Of a DNA stretch of 64,000 nt, positions 51,526-60,267 are shown piece after piece. Positions within the stretch are counted from its first letter, which is position 1; each line of letters opens with the position of its first letter. This DNA is from CATQHW01 sp965215345 (lineage in GTDB: Bacteria; Spirochaetota; Spirochaetia; SZUA-6; Bin103). The stretch covers positions 4,402,001-4,466,000 of the forward strand of contig CBDCDL010000002.1 in the NCBI GenBank assembly GCA_965215345.1, given 5' to 3'. A program made the translations under genes and the position numbers. Below the pieces are notes generated by a model. It ran no database searches. It saw nothing but the letters and a program-made list of their open reading frames with translations, and was not told the origin of the DNA.

Positions 51526-52680
51526 ATGGCTTCTACGACTGACAAGGGAGTGAGAACGGGAAGCTCCGGACTCCGTTCGGAGGCCGACCGGCTGAAGGAA
51601 GCCGGCTGGCTCTCCCGCCTCGTACATAGCCCGGAAATCGGGTCCTTCTCCGGCATGTGCGTCCTGCTCGTGTTCCTGGCAATCGCTGCCGGGGACGTCG
51701 TCTACAACCCGCTCGGGATCAAGAACAACCTCGCGATCGTCGCTCAGCTCGGGATCATCGCGACCGGAGCCTGCATGCTGATGATCGCGGGCGAGTTCGA
51801 TCTGTCCATCGGTTCGATGATCGGCTTCGCCGGCATGTCGATGGCGATCATGCTCAAGTGGGGACTCCCGTTCGGTCTGGGCCCGGCATCGCCGCTCGCG
51901 GCGTTCCTGATCACCCTGTGCATCACCCTGATCATCGGCTGGCTGATCGGCACGATCGTCGTCCGCACCCGGCTCTCGTCCTTCATCGTCTCGCTCTCCT
52001 TCCTCTTCATCCTGCGCGGCGCGACCGAGGTGAGCTTCCGGACTTTCAACCAGGGTTCCACACAGGTTTCCGGACTGCCGGATTTCAAGGAGACGGACTT
52101 CTTCGCCGCCCTGTTCGGGGGCGAGACCTTCCAGTGGTTCTACGACCTCCTCTTCTGGCTCGGCCTCAACTTCAACCGGGCCGGCGACCAGTGGGTCACC
52201 GGCTTCGACGCGAAGGTCGCCTGGTGGATCGTGATCTCGGCTGCCGCCTGGTTCGTGCTGTCGCGTACCGAGCTGGGCAACTGGATCTACGCGACCGGCG
52301 GAAACGAGGAGGCCGCGCGGGCGAACGGCGTGCCCACAAACAAGGTGAAGGTGTCGCTGTTCATGTTCACGGCGTTCTGCGCCACCATCTTCGCCGCGAC
52401 CCAGGTGTTCGACACGAACACGGCCGACGCCGCGAAGGGGAACCTCAAGGAGCTGGAGGCGATCGCGGCATCCGTGGTCGGCGGAGTGATCCTGTCAGGA
52501 GGTTTCGGATCGATCGTCGGAGTCATTTTCGGGGCGGTCATCTTCGGGCTCGTGCAGAACTCGGTGTTCTACATCTCCTGGATCGATGGCTCGTATTACC
52601 GGATGTTCCTGGGCACGGTGCTGCTTGTGGCGGCGCTCAGCAACGAGACCATCCGCAAACGGTTTACCGGGGGTATATGA
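51526..52680 (+). CDS. Sugar/cyclitol ABC transporter permease (RbsC/FrcC type)
   Basis: A 384-residue inner-membrane permease with about nine to ten hydrophobic helices. Family signatures: LMIAGEFDLSIGSMIGFAG near the first third, and ATGGNEEAARANGVPTNKVK (the conserved cytoplasmic loop) followed by VVGGVILSGGFGSIVGV. Start ATG 51526 downstream of AGGAGG. Partner of the preceding binding protein and following ATPase. Confidence 0.9.
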   Translation: MASTTDKGVRTGSSGLRSEADRLKEAGWLSRLVHSPEIGSFSGMCVLLVFLAIAAGDVVYNPLGIKNNLAIVAQLGIIATGACMLMIAGEFDLSIGSMIGFAGMSMAIMLKWGLPFGLGPASPLAAFLITLCITLIIGWLIGTIVVRTRLSSFIVSLSFLFILRGATEVSFRTFNQGSTQVSGLPDFKETDFFAALFGGETFQWFYDLLFWLGLNFNRAGDQWVTGFDAKVAWWIVISAAAWFVLSRTELGNWIYATGGNEEAARANGVPTNKVKVSLFMFTAFCATIFAATQVFDTNTADAAKGNLKELEAIAASVVGGVILSGGFGSIVGVIFGAVIFGLVQNSVFYISWIDGSYYRMFLGTVLLVAALSNETIRKRFTGGI

Positions 52681-52681
52681 C

Positions 52682-53464
52682 GTGACCGGGGCGCTGATCA
52701 GGCTCGACGGCATCGTCAAGCGCTTCGGCAACTTCACGGCGCTGAACGGCGTGTCCGTGGACGTGCACGCCGGCGAAGTGCACGCGCTCCTCGGCGACAA
52801 CGGAGCCGGGAAGTCCACCTTGATCAAGGTGCTTGCCGGCGTCCATCAGCCGACCGCGGGAACGATCTATCTCGATGGCCAGCCCGTCGTGTTCCGCAAC
52901 CCGCTGGCCGCATCCGATGCCGGGATCGGTACCGTCTACCAGGACCTCGCCCTCAATCCCCTGACCTCGGTAACGCGCAATTTCTTCATGGGGCGAGAGC
53001 TCACACGGGGGCCGCGGCCGTTCGGGGTCATGAGGACGGCCACCATGAACCGGATCACCCGTGAGGAGATGGCCAAGATCGGCATCAACATCGCCGATCC
53101 CGAGCAGGCCGTGGGGACGATGTCCGGCGGCCAGAAGCAGGCTCTCGCGATCGCTCGCGCCATCTTCTTCGGGGCACGGGTGCTCATCCTCGACGAGCCG
53201 ACCTCCGCCCTCGGACAGAAGCAGCAGCTCGAGGTGCTCAAGACCATCAAGCGCGTGCGGAGCCGCGGGGATATCGCCATCATCCTCATCACTCACAACG
53301 AGATACACGCGCAGTTGGTCGCCGACCGCTACACCTTCCTCAGCCTCGGCCAAGTGATCGGCAAGGGGGTTGCCGAAGACCTTGGCGGCGGCGACATCCG
53401 CACGCTCATGGCGGGCGGCGCTCAGATGGCCGACCTCGAGGAAGAACTGGCCGCCATCAACTGA
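52682..53464 (+). CDS. Sugar/cyclitol ABC transporter ATPase (single-domain, FrcA type)
   Basis: A 260-residue ATPase. Walker A GDNGAGKST, Q-loop TVYQDLALNP, signature TMSGGQKQA, Walker B VLILDEPTSALGQ and switch histidine ITHNE. Unlike RbsA/MglA, which have two fused ATPase domains, it has one, so it should act as a homodimer as FrcA does. GTG start one base after the permease stop. Ends the transporter operon. Confidence 0.9.
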   Translation: MTGALIRLDGIVKRFGNFTALNGVSVDVHAGEVHALLGDNGAGKSTLIKVLAGVHQPTAGTIYLDGQPVVFRNPLAASDAGIGTVYQDLALNPLTSVTRNFFMGRELTRGPRPFGVMRTATMNRITREEMAKIGINIADPEQAVGTMSGGQKQALAIARAIFFGARVLILDEPTSALGQKQQLEVLKTIKRVRSRGDIAIILITHNEIHAQLVADRYTFLSLGQVIGKGVAEDLGGGDIRTLMAGGAQMADLEEELAAIN

Positions 53465-53468
53465 CGAT

Positions 53469-54401
53469 TCATCGACCCAGGCCGGTCCAGGTCAGGCTGC
53501 GCTCCCAGAGGTCGCGAGCCAGGTCGCGGTTCCCCGCCTGTGGCTGCGGTCTGCGTTCCGCGGCGACGTGGAAGTAACGGCCGGACGCGGCCCCGTCAGC
53601 GGAGCGCCGGATCGCTGCCATGACCGCGTTGCCCCCCACGTCGGGATCGCGCATGAAGATCGTCACGGCCCGCATCAGCAGGCCGAGCGCGCCGTGGTGG
53701 CGGCTCCAGATGCCGGTGGCCAGCACGCCGGGGTGCACGGCGGCCGCGGCAACGCCATCGGCTTGCCAGCGCCGTGCCGACTCCATCGTAAACAGGACAT
53801 TGGCCAGCTTGGCATCGCAATAGGCCGGGAACCCGCCCCTCCACGCCCGGCCGCGGGCGATCTCTTCAAGAGGCGCGCGGAGCAGGTCACCAAAGCGATG
53901 GGCGGTGGAGCTGACGTTCACGATCCGGCCGCCTCCGTGCAGGCGGTCCAGCAGCAAATTGGTCAACAGGAAGTGGCCGAGATGGCTGGTGGCGAAGGTC
54001 TGCTCGAAGCCCTCGGCCGTGGTCTGCAGACGGTCGAGCGCCAGGCCCGCGTTGTTCACCAGGATGTCGATCCGCGCGAGGCGATCGCTCAGTCGCGACG
54101 CCAGTCCCCGCACGGAGGCCGGGGAGGACAGGTCCGCCAGCTCCAGCGTGGCGGCGGCGCCGGAACGGGAGCCTTCGAGTTCGGCCAGCGCCCGCACGCC
54201 CCGCGCCCGGTCGCGGCACACCAGCGTGACCTCGGCCCCCGCCGCAAGCAGCAACTCCGTCACCGATCTGCCGACGCCGGAGTTGGCGCCGGTCACAACC
54301 GCGGCGCGTCCGCTCAGATCCACGCGTGGCAGTCTGCGCGGCCTGCCCCGGTTCGCCAAGCGGCATGCTGGTGACGTTCCGTCGTCGTCCTGCTGTTTCA
54401 T
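53469..54401 (-). CDS. SDR family oxidoreductase (retinol dehydrogenase-like)
   Basis: A 310-residue short-chain dehydrogenase. Cofactor motif TGANSGVG, ILVNNAGLA, catalytic Ser in IVNVSSTAH and YCDAK (YxxxK). It begins about 26 residues before the usual first strand; GTG encoding VDLSGRAAVV may be the real start. Transcribed opposite to its neighbours, converging on the ATPase gene, so it may not belong to the inositol pathway. Confidence 0.85.
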   Translation of the reverse strand: MKQQDDDGTSPACRLANRGRPRRLPRVDLSGRAAVVTGANSGVGRSVTELLLAAGAEVTLVCRDRARGVRALAELEGSRSGAAATLELADLSSPASVRGLASRLSDRLARIDILVNNAGLALDRLQTTAEGFEQTFATSHLGHFLLTNLLLDRLHGGGRIVNVSSTAHRFGDLLRAPLEEIARGRAWRGGFPAYCDAKLANVLFTMESARRWQADGVAAAAVHPGVLATGIWSRHHGALGLLMRAVTIFMRDPDVGGNAVMAAIRRSADGAASGRYFHVAAERRPQPQAGNRDLARDLWERSLTWTGLGR

Positions 54402-54480
54402 GGGGGTGGTTGTTGGTCGAGTCGGAGAGTCGGATTCTGCTCCAGCCTCTGACCCGCGACGTTCTCATCTCCGCTTGCGT

Positions 54481-54486
54481 TACGAT
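54481..54486 (+). promoter_or_regulatory. -10-like TACGAT, 6 nt before dehydrogenase ATG
   Basis: TACGAT, six bases, ATG 54493; no ribosome site. Same spacing as at 48377. Confidence 0.4.
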
Positions 54487-54492
54487 CGGCCC

Positions 54493-55521
54493 ATGGTCAA
54501 CTTCGCACTCCTGGGGGCGGGGAGGATCGGCGCCATGCACGCAGCCAACCTCGCCGCGCGACCCGACACCCGGCTGGCGTACGTGCACGACCCGGTAGCG
54601 TCCATGGCGTCGGCGGTCGCCGCGCGGCACGGAGCAGCGGTCGTGCCGGACATCGATGCCGCGCTCGGCACGGACGTCGACGCAGTGCTGATCGCATCGT
54701 CCACCGACACCCACGTGGACCTGATCATCGCGGCGGCCGGCGCCGGCAAGGCGGTGCTGTGCGAGAAGCCGATCGACCTGAGCCTGGAGCGCGTGGATCG
54801 GTGCTGGCGGGAGGTGCGCGATACCGGGGTGCCGATCCAGATCGGCTTCAACCGCCGCTACGACCCGACCCACCGGCGGGTGCGGGATCTGGCAGCGGGC
54901 GGCGCCATCGGCGCGATTCACCAAGTGATCATCTCAAGCCGCGACCCGGAGCCACCGCCGGCAGCCTACCTGCGCGTGTCCGGCGGGCTGTTCCGGGACA
55001 TGATGATCCATGATTTCGACCTCGCCCGCTTCGTGCTCGGCGAGGAGCCCACGTCGATCACGGCGATAGGCAGCGCGCTGGTGGATCCCGCGATCGGCGA
55101 GCTGTGCGACGTCGACACCGCCATGGTCATGATGTCCACGGCGTCAGGGGTCCAGTGCCACATCAACTGCTCCCGCCACGCCGCCTACGGCTACGACCAG
55201 CGGCTGGAGGTGCACGGCTCGCTCGGCATGGTCTGTTCCGGCAACCGGCTGGAGGACGAGGCGCGGCTGTTCACGGCGGCGGGCGCCGGAGCGCCGGCGC
55301 CGCTCCAGCGCTTCTTCATCGAGCGTTACGCGGCGGCCTACCAGGCCGAACTGGGCGATTTCATCGACGCGGTCGCGACCGGCCGGGAGCCGTCGGTGAC
55401 GTTCGCAGACGGCCGGCGCGCGCTGGCGTTGGCGGTGGCCGCGCTGAGCTCCCTGGAGAGCGGCGGCACCGTGCCGGTGCCAGATGTCGCAGCGTCAGAA
55501 AGGGGAGGGGTCTGCGGCTGA
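54493..55521 (+). CDS. iolG: Inositol 2-dehydrogenase-like oxidoreductase (Gfo/Idh/MocA)
   Basis: A 342-residue NAD-dependent dehydrogenase matching the inositol 2-dehydrogenase pattern. Rossmann FALLGAGRIGAMHAANL; catalytic Lys in VLCEKPIDL; RYDPTHRRVRDL; and GGLFRDMMIHDFDLARFVLG with the Asp and His that act on the sugar hydroxyl, the arrangement characteristic of IolG. It would oxidise myo-inositol to scyllo-inosose, feeding IolE and IolD. Leaderless-type start. The frame upstream of 54493 is only the antisense of the SDR gene. Confidence 0.85.
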   Translation: MVNFALLGAGRIGAMHAANLAARPDTRLAYVHDPVASMASAVAARHGAAVVPDIDAALGTDVDAVLIASSTDTHVDLIIAAAGAGKAVLCEKPIDLSLERVDRCWREVRDTGVPIQIGFNRRYDPTHRRVRDLAAGGAIGAIHQVIISSRDPEPPPAAYLRVSGGLFRDMMIHDFDLARFVLGEEPTSITAIGSALVDPAIGELCDVDTAMVMMSTASGVQCHINCSRHAAYGYDQRLEVHGSLGMVCSGNRLEDEARLFTAAGAGAPAPLQRFFIERYAAAYQAELGDFIDAVATGREPSVTFADGRRALALAVAALSSLESGGTVPVPDVAASERGGVCG

Positions 55522-55762
55522 AATCGACAATCGCAAGGCTGCTGGTCGGCATGGGAGCGGCGGGAATCGGGCGTCGCCTACGACCTGCGAGGTCGCGGGA
55601 CAGCGCCAATTCGACGTGGTCGGGTCGCCGGGATACCCGCTGCCGGTCACGGTGATAGCGTACGTGTCGATGCGGCTGGCCGTGGAGCCGGAGTACCGGA
55701 GGGAGTGGCGCTGCGCGGCGTCGAACGGCTCTGGATCGGGGTGGACTGAGTGGCGGTTGCAC

Positions 55763-55768
55763 TATAAT
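55763..55768 (+). promoter_or_regulatory. Consensus -10 TATAAT, 8 nt before ATG
   Basis: A perfect TATAAT lies eight bases before ATG 55777, so transcription should start at or next to the ATG (leaderless). No strong -35. The 250 bases before it (55522-55762) hold no convincing gene. Confidence 0.5.
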
Positions 55769-55776
55769 CGCCGCGT

Positions 55777-56658
55777 ATGGCGATTACCGTAGGGACGGGG
55801 CCGGACTCGTGGGGTGTCTGGTTTCCGTCCGATCCGAAGCAACCCCCTTGGGAACAGTACCTGGATGAGGCCGCCGCGGCCGGCTACGAATGGACGGAGC
55901 TGGGGCCCATCGGCTACCTGCCGACCGATACCGACGTCCTGCAGGCGGAGCTGGAGAGGCGTTCCCTGAAGCTCTGTGGCGGCTTCATCATGCATCACCT
56001 GGAGGACGAAGGAGTCGCCGACGTGGTGCTGCGCGACATCGACCACGTGTCCGGGCCGTTCAACCAGCTTGGCGCACGCTTCGTCGTCCTCATCGACGAC
56101 GCGTACACCAACCTGCAAACGGGTGAACTGGAGCGTCCCAGGGAGCTGGACGACGCGGCGTGGGCGCGCCTGGTCCAGACCGCCGATCGCGCCCAGGAAC
56201 GGGCGGCCGGCTACGGATTACAGGTGGTGTACCACCCGCACGCCGATACCCACGTGGAGAACCACCGGCAGATGGAGCGCTTCCTGGCGGACGTCGATCC
56301 GTCGGTCATGCTCTGCCTGGACACCGGTCACGACGCCTACACCGGCGGCGATCCGATCGCCTTCTTCGAGAAGCACCACGAGCGCATTCCCTACCTGCAC
56401 CTGAAAAGCATCCGCGGCGACCTGCGCGAGCAGGTGCACCGCGAGGGAATACCGTTCGCGACCGCGGTCGGGCAGGGGATGTTCTGCGAGCCATCCGAGG
56501 GGGAGGTCGACTTCGAGCGCCTGCGCGACGTCGCCCATCGGATCGGCTACGACGGCTTCGGGGTGGTGGAGCAGGACATGTACCCGCCGGCGCCCGGCGC
56601 ACCCTTTCCCATCGCCAAGCGGACCAGGGAGTACCTCCGGGACATCGGACTGGGTTAG
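55777..56658 (+). CDS. Sugar phosphate isomerase/epimerase (IolE/IolI-like)
   Basis: A 293-residue xylose-isomerase-like TIM barrel. GTGPDSWGVWFPSD at the N-terminus is usual for inosose dehydratase-like proteins. Metal ligands: Glu in EWTELGPIGY, His in VYHPHADTH, Asp and His in CLDTGHDAY, His in YLHLKS and Glu in VVEQDMYP. In context it would dehydrate scyllo-inosose (IolE) or isomerise inosose (IolI). The exact reaction cannot be fixed from sequence alone. Confidence 0.82.
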   Translation: MAITVGTGPDSWGVWFPSDPKQPPWEQYLDEAAAAGYEWTELGPIGYLPTDTDVLQAELERRSLKLCGGFIMHHLEDEGVADVVLRDIDHVSGPFNQLGARFVVLIDDAYTNLQTGELERPRELDDAAWARLVQTADRAQERAAGYGLQVVYHPHADTHVENHRQMERFLADVDPSVMLCLDTGHDAYTGGDPIAFFEKHHERIPYLHLKSIRGDLREQVHREGIPFATAVGQGMFCEPSEGEVDFERLRDVAHRIGYDGFGVVEQDMYPPAPGAPFPIAKRTREYLRDIGLG

Positions 56659-56673
56659 CGGAGATCCTTCACG

Positions 56674-57902
56674 CTAGTATCGTGTCAACGATATAAGGCT
56701 GCATGCTAACATGCCTCTCAGCAAGTCACAGTCACGCTGCTGGGAGGGGTGAAGTGAAGAAGCTCTACGTGATCCGTTTGAGCGCCGAAGAACGGAAGGA
56801 ACTGACGAGTCTGGTCGACACCGGGAAGCAGGCCGCCTACCGTCGGCGCCATGCGCAAATCCTGCTGCTGGCCGACCAAGGAGAGCACGGACCCGCCGAG
56901 CCCGATCATGAAATCGCAAAGCAGGTGCGCGTCTGGCGAACGACCGTAGAGAAGGTGCGCAAACGATGTGTGCAGGAAGGGTTGGAGGCTGCCCTGGAGC
57001 GCCGCAAGCGCAGCCGCGTGCGCTCATCGGTGCTGGATGGCGAAGGGGAAGCTCAGTTGATCGCCATCGCCTGTAGTGAACCACCGGCAGGACGCGCGCG
57101 GTGGACGCTGCGGCTGTTGTCTGATGAGTTGCAGCGACGCGAGGTGGTGCAGTCGATATCGCACGAGACCGTGCGCAGGGTATTGAAAAAAAAACAAGCT
57201 CAAGCCGTGGCGCAAGAAGATGTGGTGCATCCCGCCCAAGCAGGACGCCGCGTTCGTCTGTGCGATGGAGCAAGTCCTTGCGGTGTATACCCGTCCTCAT
57301 GATCCGGCGCATCCGGTGATCTGCATGGATGAGACGCGCAAGCAGTGCGTGCGCGAGACGCGCGTGCCGCTGCCTGCGGTGCCTGGACACGCAGCCCACT
57401 ACGATGCCGAGTACGAGCGCAACGGGGTCGGGCACCTGCTGATGTACTACGCGCCGTTCGACGATTGGCGGCGCACCGACGTGGCGGCCGATCATAAGGC
57501 GGCGACGTGGGCCGAAGGGGTGCGCCGCTTGGTGGAAGACGACTTCCCCACAGCCCGGCGGATTACGCTGGTCATGGACAACTTGAACACGCATAGCGGC
57601 GCCTCGCTGTACAAGAGCTTCCCGCCGGCCAAGGCGCGTGCGTTGCTGGACAAGCTGGAGTTCGTGTACACGCCGAAACATGGCAGTTGGCTGAACATGG
57701 CAGAGGCGGAGTTCAGTGTCCTGTCGCAGCAGTGCCTGGATCGGCGGATAGCCGACATCGACATGCTGAGCGAGGAAGTCCGCGCATGGACCGACGAGCG
57801 CAATCGGACCAGCGCGCCGGTCAACTGGCGCTTTACCACCGCTGATGCACGGATCAAGTTGCGTCATCTCTATCCGGTCATGAAAGAGTGACGAGGCACT
57901 AG
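56674..57902 (+). mobile_element. IS630 family insertion element
   Basis: Bounded by imperfect terminal repeats: CTAGTATCGTGTCA at 56674 and, inverted, CTAGTGCCTCGTCA at 57889-57902 (10 of 14 match). Both begin with CTAG, in keeping with the TA target preference of IS630/Tc1 elements. It carries one transposase split into two frames and inserted just after the IolE-like gene. Confidence 0.7.
56754..57891 (+). pseudogene. IS630 transposase in two frames (A9 tract)
   Basis: The first frame starts at GTG 56754 with GGGAGGGG upstream (VKKLYVIRLSAEERKELTSL, a helix-turn-helix domain). The second holds the DDE catalytic core: Asp-Glu in ICMDETRKQ, Asp in LVMDNLNTHSG and Glu in KHGSWLNMAEAEF. They join at nine A (57186-57194): with eight A the protein would read continuously through VLKKNKLKPWRKKMW. 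IS630-type elements can use frameshifting or transcript slippage at such tracts, so this may be functional, or it may be an indel. The stop lies inside the right terminal repeat. Confidence 0.78.
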
Positions 57903-58540
57903 TAGGGCGATCCCACGCTGATAAGGGACTGGATGTTCCTGAATGAGTTGGGTGCGGCTCTTTTAGGACGACCATCAAAGTCATATGGGATAATGATTTA
58001 GGAATCGTTCCTACCCTTGACGCGCCGTCTGAACGGCACATATGCACCTGACCAGTCGTAAGTCGTAAGGTCCCTGCTCGCTCGGGACGGTGGTCGCGGC
58101 CCGACCGACCGGTAACGAGCAGGCGCCGCTGCCTTGTACTTCGCGTTCCAGACTTGGCGCGACGTAGATTGAGCGCGCCTGGGTTCTGGCTGTGCAGAGT
58201 GACTCTCGAAGTGTCCGGCATCTGTCATCGTTCTTATGTCATTCCCTCACAAAGAGTTACAAGCAGCTCAGCAGGACTATTCTTAGGCTGCGATTTAGCC
58301 GGTTTACGCTCCTCGTTCCCTGGGCTCAATCCCCAAGCTCAGCGCACCCACGGTCCCGCGTATTTGTCGGATCAATACCCAGCCTCCGCGGCCCCCTTCG
58401 CCATGCGATCCTTCTTCGCCCCCACCGCAGCGATTACGTGCATTTGCCTTCACCACAGTCACTTAGGGAAGGATCCATCCCTCACAACGGTGGTCGTCGC
58501 AAAAGAGCCGCACCCGAATGAGTTGCCATGGCTGTGCGCC
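57903..58540. other. Non-coding or degenerate stretch
   Basis: About 640 bases of lower G+C than the surroundings. Open frames here (58154-58540 and 58192-58521 plus; 57998-58228 minus) have unconvincing composition and no family features. Visible small features are a TAGGAA/TTCCTA palindrome near 57999-58013 and a GGATAAT near 57987. Probably remnants of insertion events next to the IS630 copy. Confidence 0.5.
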
Positions 58541-58714
58541 ATGGACCTTCGGGGGTTGCGGGAGCAGCTACTGGCGCAGACCCACGCCAGCAGGGTTGTG
58601 CTCGACGAGGTGGTGAGGCGGCTGGCGCGCGCGGACGAGCGGGTCACGTGGGACGCGCTGATGGACCAGCATCGCGTCCGCCAAGTCTCCGAACGGCCAT
58701 TCCTGCGCCGCTGA
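58541..58714 (+). CDS. Small hypothetical protein or C-terminal remnant
   Basis: A 57-residue frame, MDLRGLREQLLAQTHASRVV then LDEVVRRLARADERVTWDAL and ending QVSERPFLRR. Amphipathic, helical, high G+C codon use like real genes of the window. No ribosome site. Could be the end of a lost gene. The following 58715-59017 contains only a frame (58733-58987) with no recognisable family. Confidence 0.3.
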   Translation: MDLRGLREQLLAQTHASRVVLDEVVRRLARADERVTWDALMDQHRVRQVSERPFLRR

Positions 58715-59017
58715 CGGCCTGTCTGCGCGTCGGTGGTGTTTTTGGGGCCCGTCCTGGAGCTTGTCGAGGCCGTGACGGGCCGCTACGGCGCGCAGGTGGC
58801 GATTCCGGGGCTGGTCATGATCGACGGTCTGTTACGGAACACTGGTCTGAATTGGGACTTCGGCGCACCGGCCGCCCGCCCGGCAATGTCGCGTTGCGTG
58901 TCGATCATGGGGCGCGTCGAGAATCGCGTTTCCTGGCCGCTGACGCGGGCGGAGGGCACTGACCGGTACTTGGGACGGGCGCCGTGACGGGCCGTAGACG
59001 CGATCCTTGGCGTGGGC

Positions 59018-59023
59018 TACGAT
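59018..59023 (+). promoter_or_regulatory. -10-like TACGAT, 7 nt before methyltransferase ATG
   Basis: TACGAT is preceded after exactly 17 bases by TAGACG (58995-59000), a partial -35, and followed after seven bases by ATG 59031. Leaderless arrangement. Confidence 0.45.
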
Positions 59024-59030
59024 CCTGACG

Positions 59031-59991
59031 ATGCTGAAGGTTACCCCGTTCGTCAAAGGCATGGCGACGTTTATTCCCGGCGTGTATCCGCTGTTCCGCG
59101 CCTTAGGGCTTACGGGTACACAGTCGCCGAACAGTATTCGATCGGCATCGTACCATTACACGGTTTGGTTGCGACACTTGATCCTGGCAAGCGAGAACGG
59201 ACTACCGAAGAATCCACGAGTGGTTGCCGAGTTGGGGCCAGGGAGTTCGTTGGGATCGGGCTTGGCAGCGCTCCTTACGGGTGCAGAGCGCTATTACGCA
59301 TTGGACATCGTCCGGCATGCAAACGTTGCCAGGAATCTCAGAGTGTTCGATGAATTGATCGATCTCCTGCACAGCAGAGCGGACATCCCGGGCGATGAGC
59401 AATTTCCTGGCGTCTATCCAAAGCTCGCGTCATACCGATTCCCCCACCAATTGCTGGACCGTAAAAGGCTCGGTCACGCTCTCGAACCGGCGCGGCTCGC
59501 CAGGATACGCCGGTCGGTAGCCCATCCCACCCAAGGCGATTCGTACGTTCGTTATATCGTGCCCTGGTACGACGTAACGGCCATTGAAGCCGGCTCGGTC
59601 GACATGCTGTTTTCGCAGGCCGTGCTCGAACATGTCGACAAGGTGGCCATCATCTACGATCAGATGTATCAGTGGCTAAAGCCCGCCGGGGGGGGGGGGG
59701 TCGCATGAGATCGACTACCGCTGCCACGGCAACGCAAATGACTGGAACGGACATTGGACCTACTCAGATTTCGCATGGAAATTGGTTTACGGAAGGAGGC
59801 CGTATCTGCTCAATCGATGGATGCACTCGTGGCATGTGAAGGCGATGGAGCAGGCTGGTTTCAAGATCAACGTCGAGCAGACGACGCGACAGCCGTCCAG
59901 GATCGAATCAAGATGCTTCGCGCCGCAATTCCGCGGCAACGAGGCGGATCTGACCATAGCGAATGGTTTCATACAAGCCTTGAAGCGGTGA
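59031..59991 (+). pseudogene. SAM-dependent methyltransferase interrupted at a G13 tract
   Basis: The N-terminal frame has the SAM-binding motif VVAELGPGSSLGSGLAALLT, then YYALDIVRH and the late Rossmann strand MLFSQAVLEHVDK with QWLKPAGG. It then enters 13 G (59688-59700) and stops at 59708. One base out of frame the protein clearly continues: SHEIDYRCHGNANDWNGHWT, YSDFAWKLVYGRRPYLLNRW and so on to a TGA at 59989. With 12 (or 9, or 15) G the product would be about 319 residues. Lower G+C than the neighbours, so likely acquired. Either a phase-variable OFF state or a homopolymer miscall. Confidence 0.78.
59688..59700 (+). repeat. G13 homopolymer within coding sequence
   Basis: Thirteen consecutive G sit inside the methyltransferase frame. 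Loss of one G restores the full reading frame, the classical arrangement of a slipped-strand phase-variation switch. Confidence 0.7.
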
Positions 59992-60267
59992 ATGTGGTTC
60001 GATGGTGGGTCGCCGTTCCTGCCCGCTGACGGCGCTGGAACGGGACTAGGTGGTATTTCGGTATGCCTAACAGCCGCCGCTTCGACAGCGATCACGAACG
60101 GCTGTTCCCCCTCTCACCTCCACAGGAGCCTGAACGCTTGGCTGCCTGAGCCGTCACGCTGACGGAATGCACCCCTTACGCACGCCGCCGTTGAGCCTGC
60201 TGGCCGCGTGTGGCATTCTGTCGGTTCGCCCTGAACCGAGGGCGGAACCACGTGGAGGTGCCGTTCG
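59992..60267. other. Intergenic, no gene seen
   Basis: About 275 bases between the methyltransferase and the second ABC-2 operon. A 28-codon frame (MPNSRRFDSDHERLFPLSPP) at 60063 is not convincing. GGAGGTG near 60252 belongs to the ATPase gene. Confidence 0.5.

Noticed and set aside
53905..54492. Upstream extension of the inositol dehydrogenase frame
   Set aside because: Composition is antisense to the SDR gene; ATG 54493 starts exactly at the Rossmann strand.
58733..58987. 84-codon frame before the methyltransferase
   Set aside because: No family, no ribosome site, and it contains what look like out-of-context segments; treated as non-coding.
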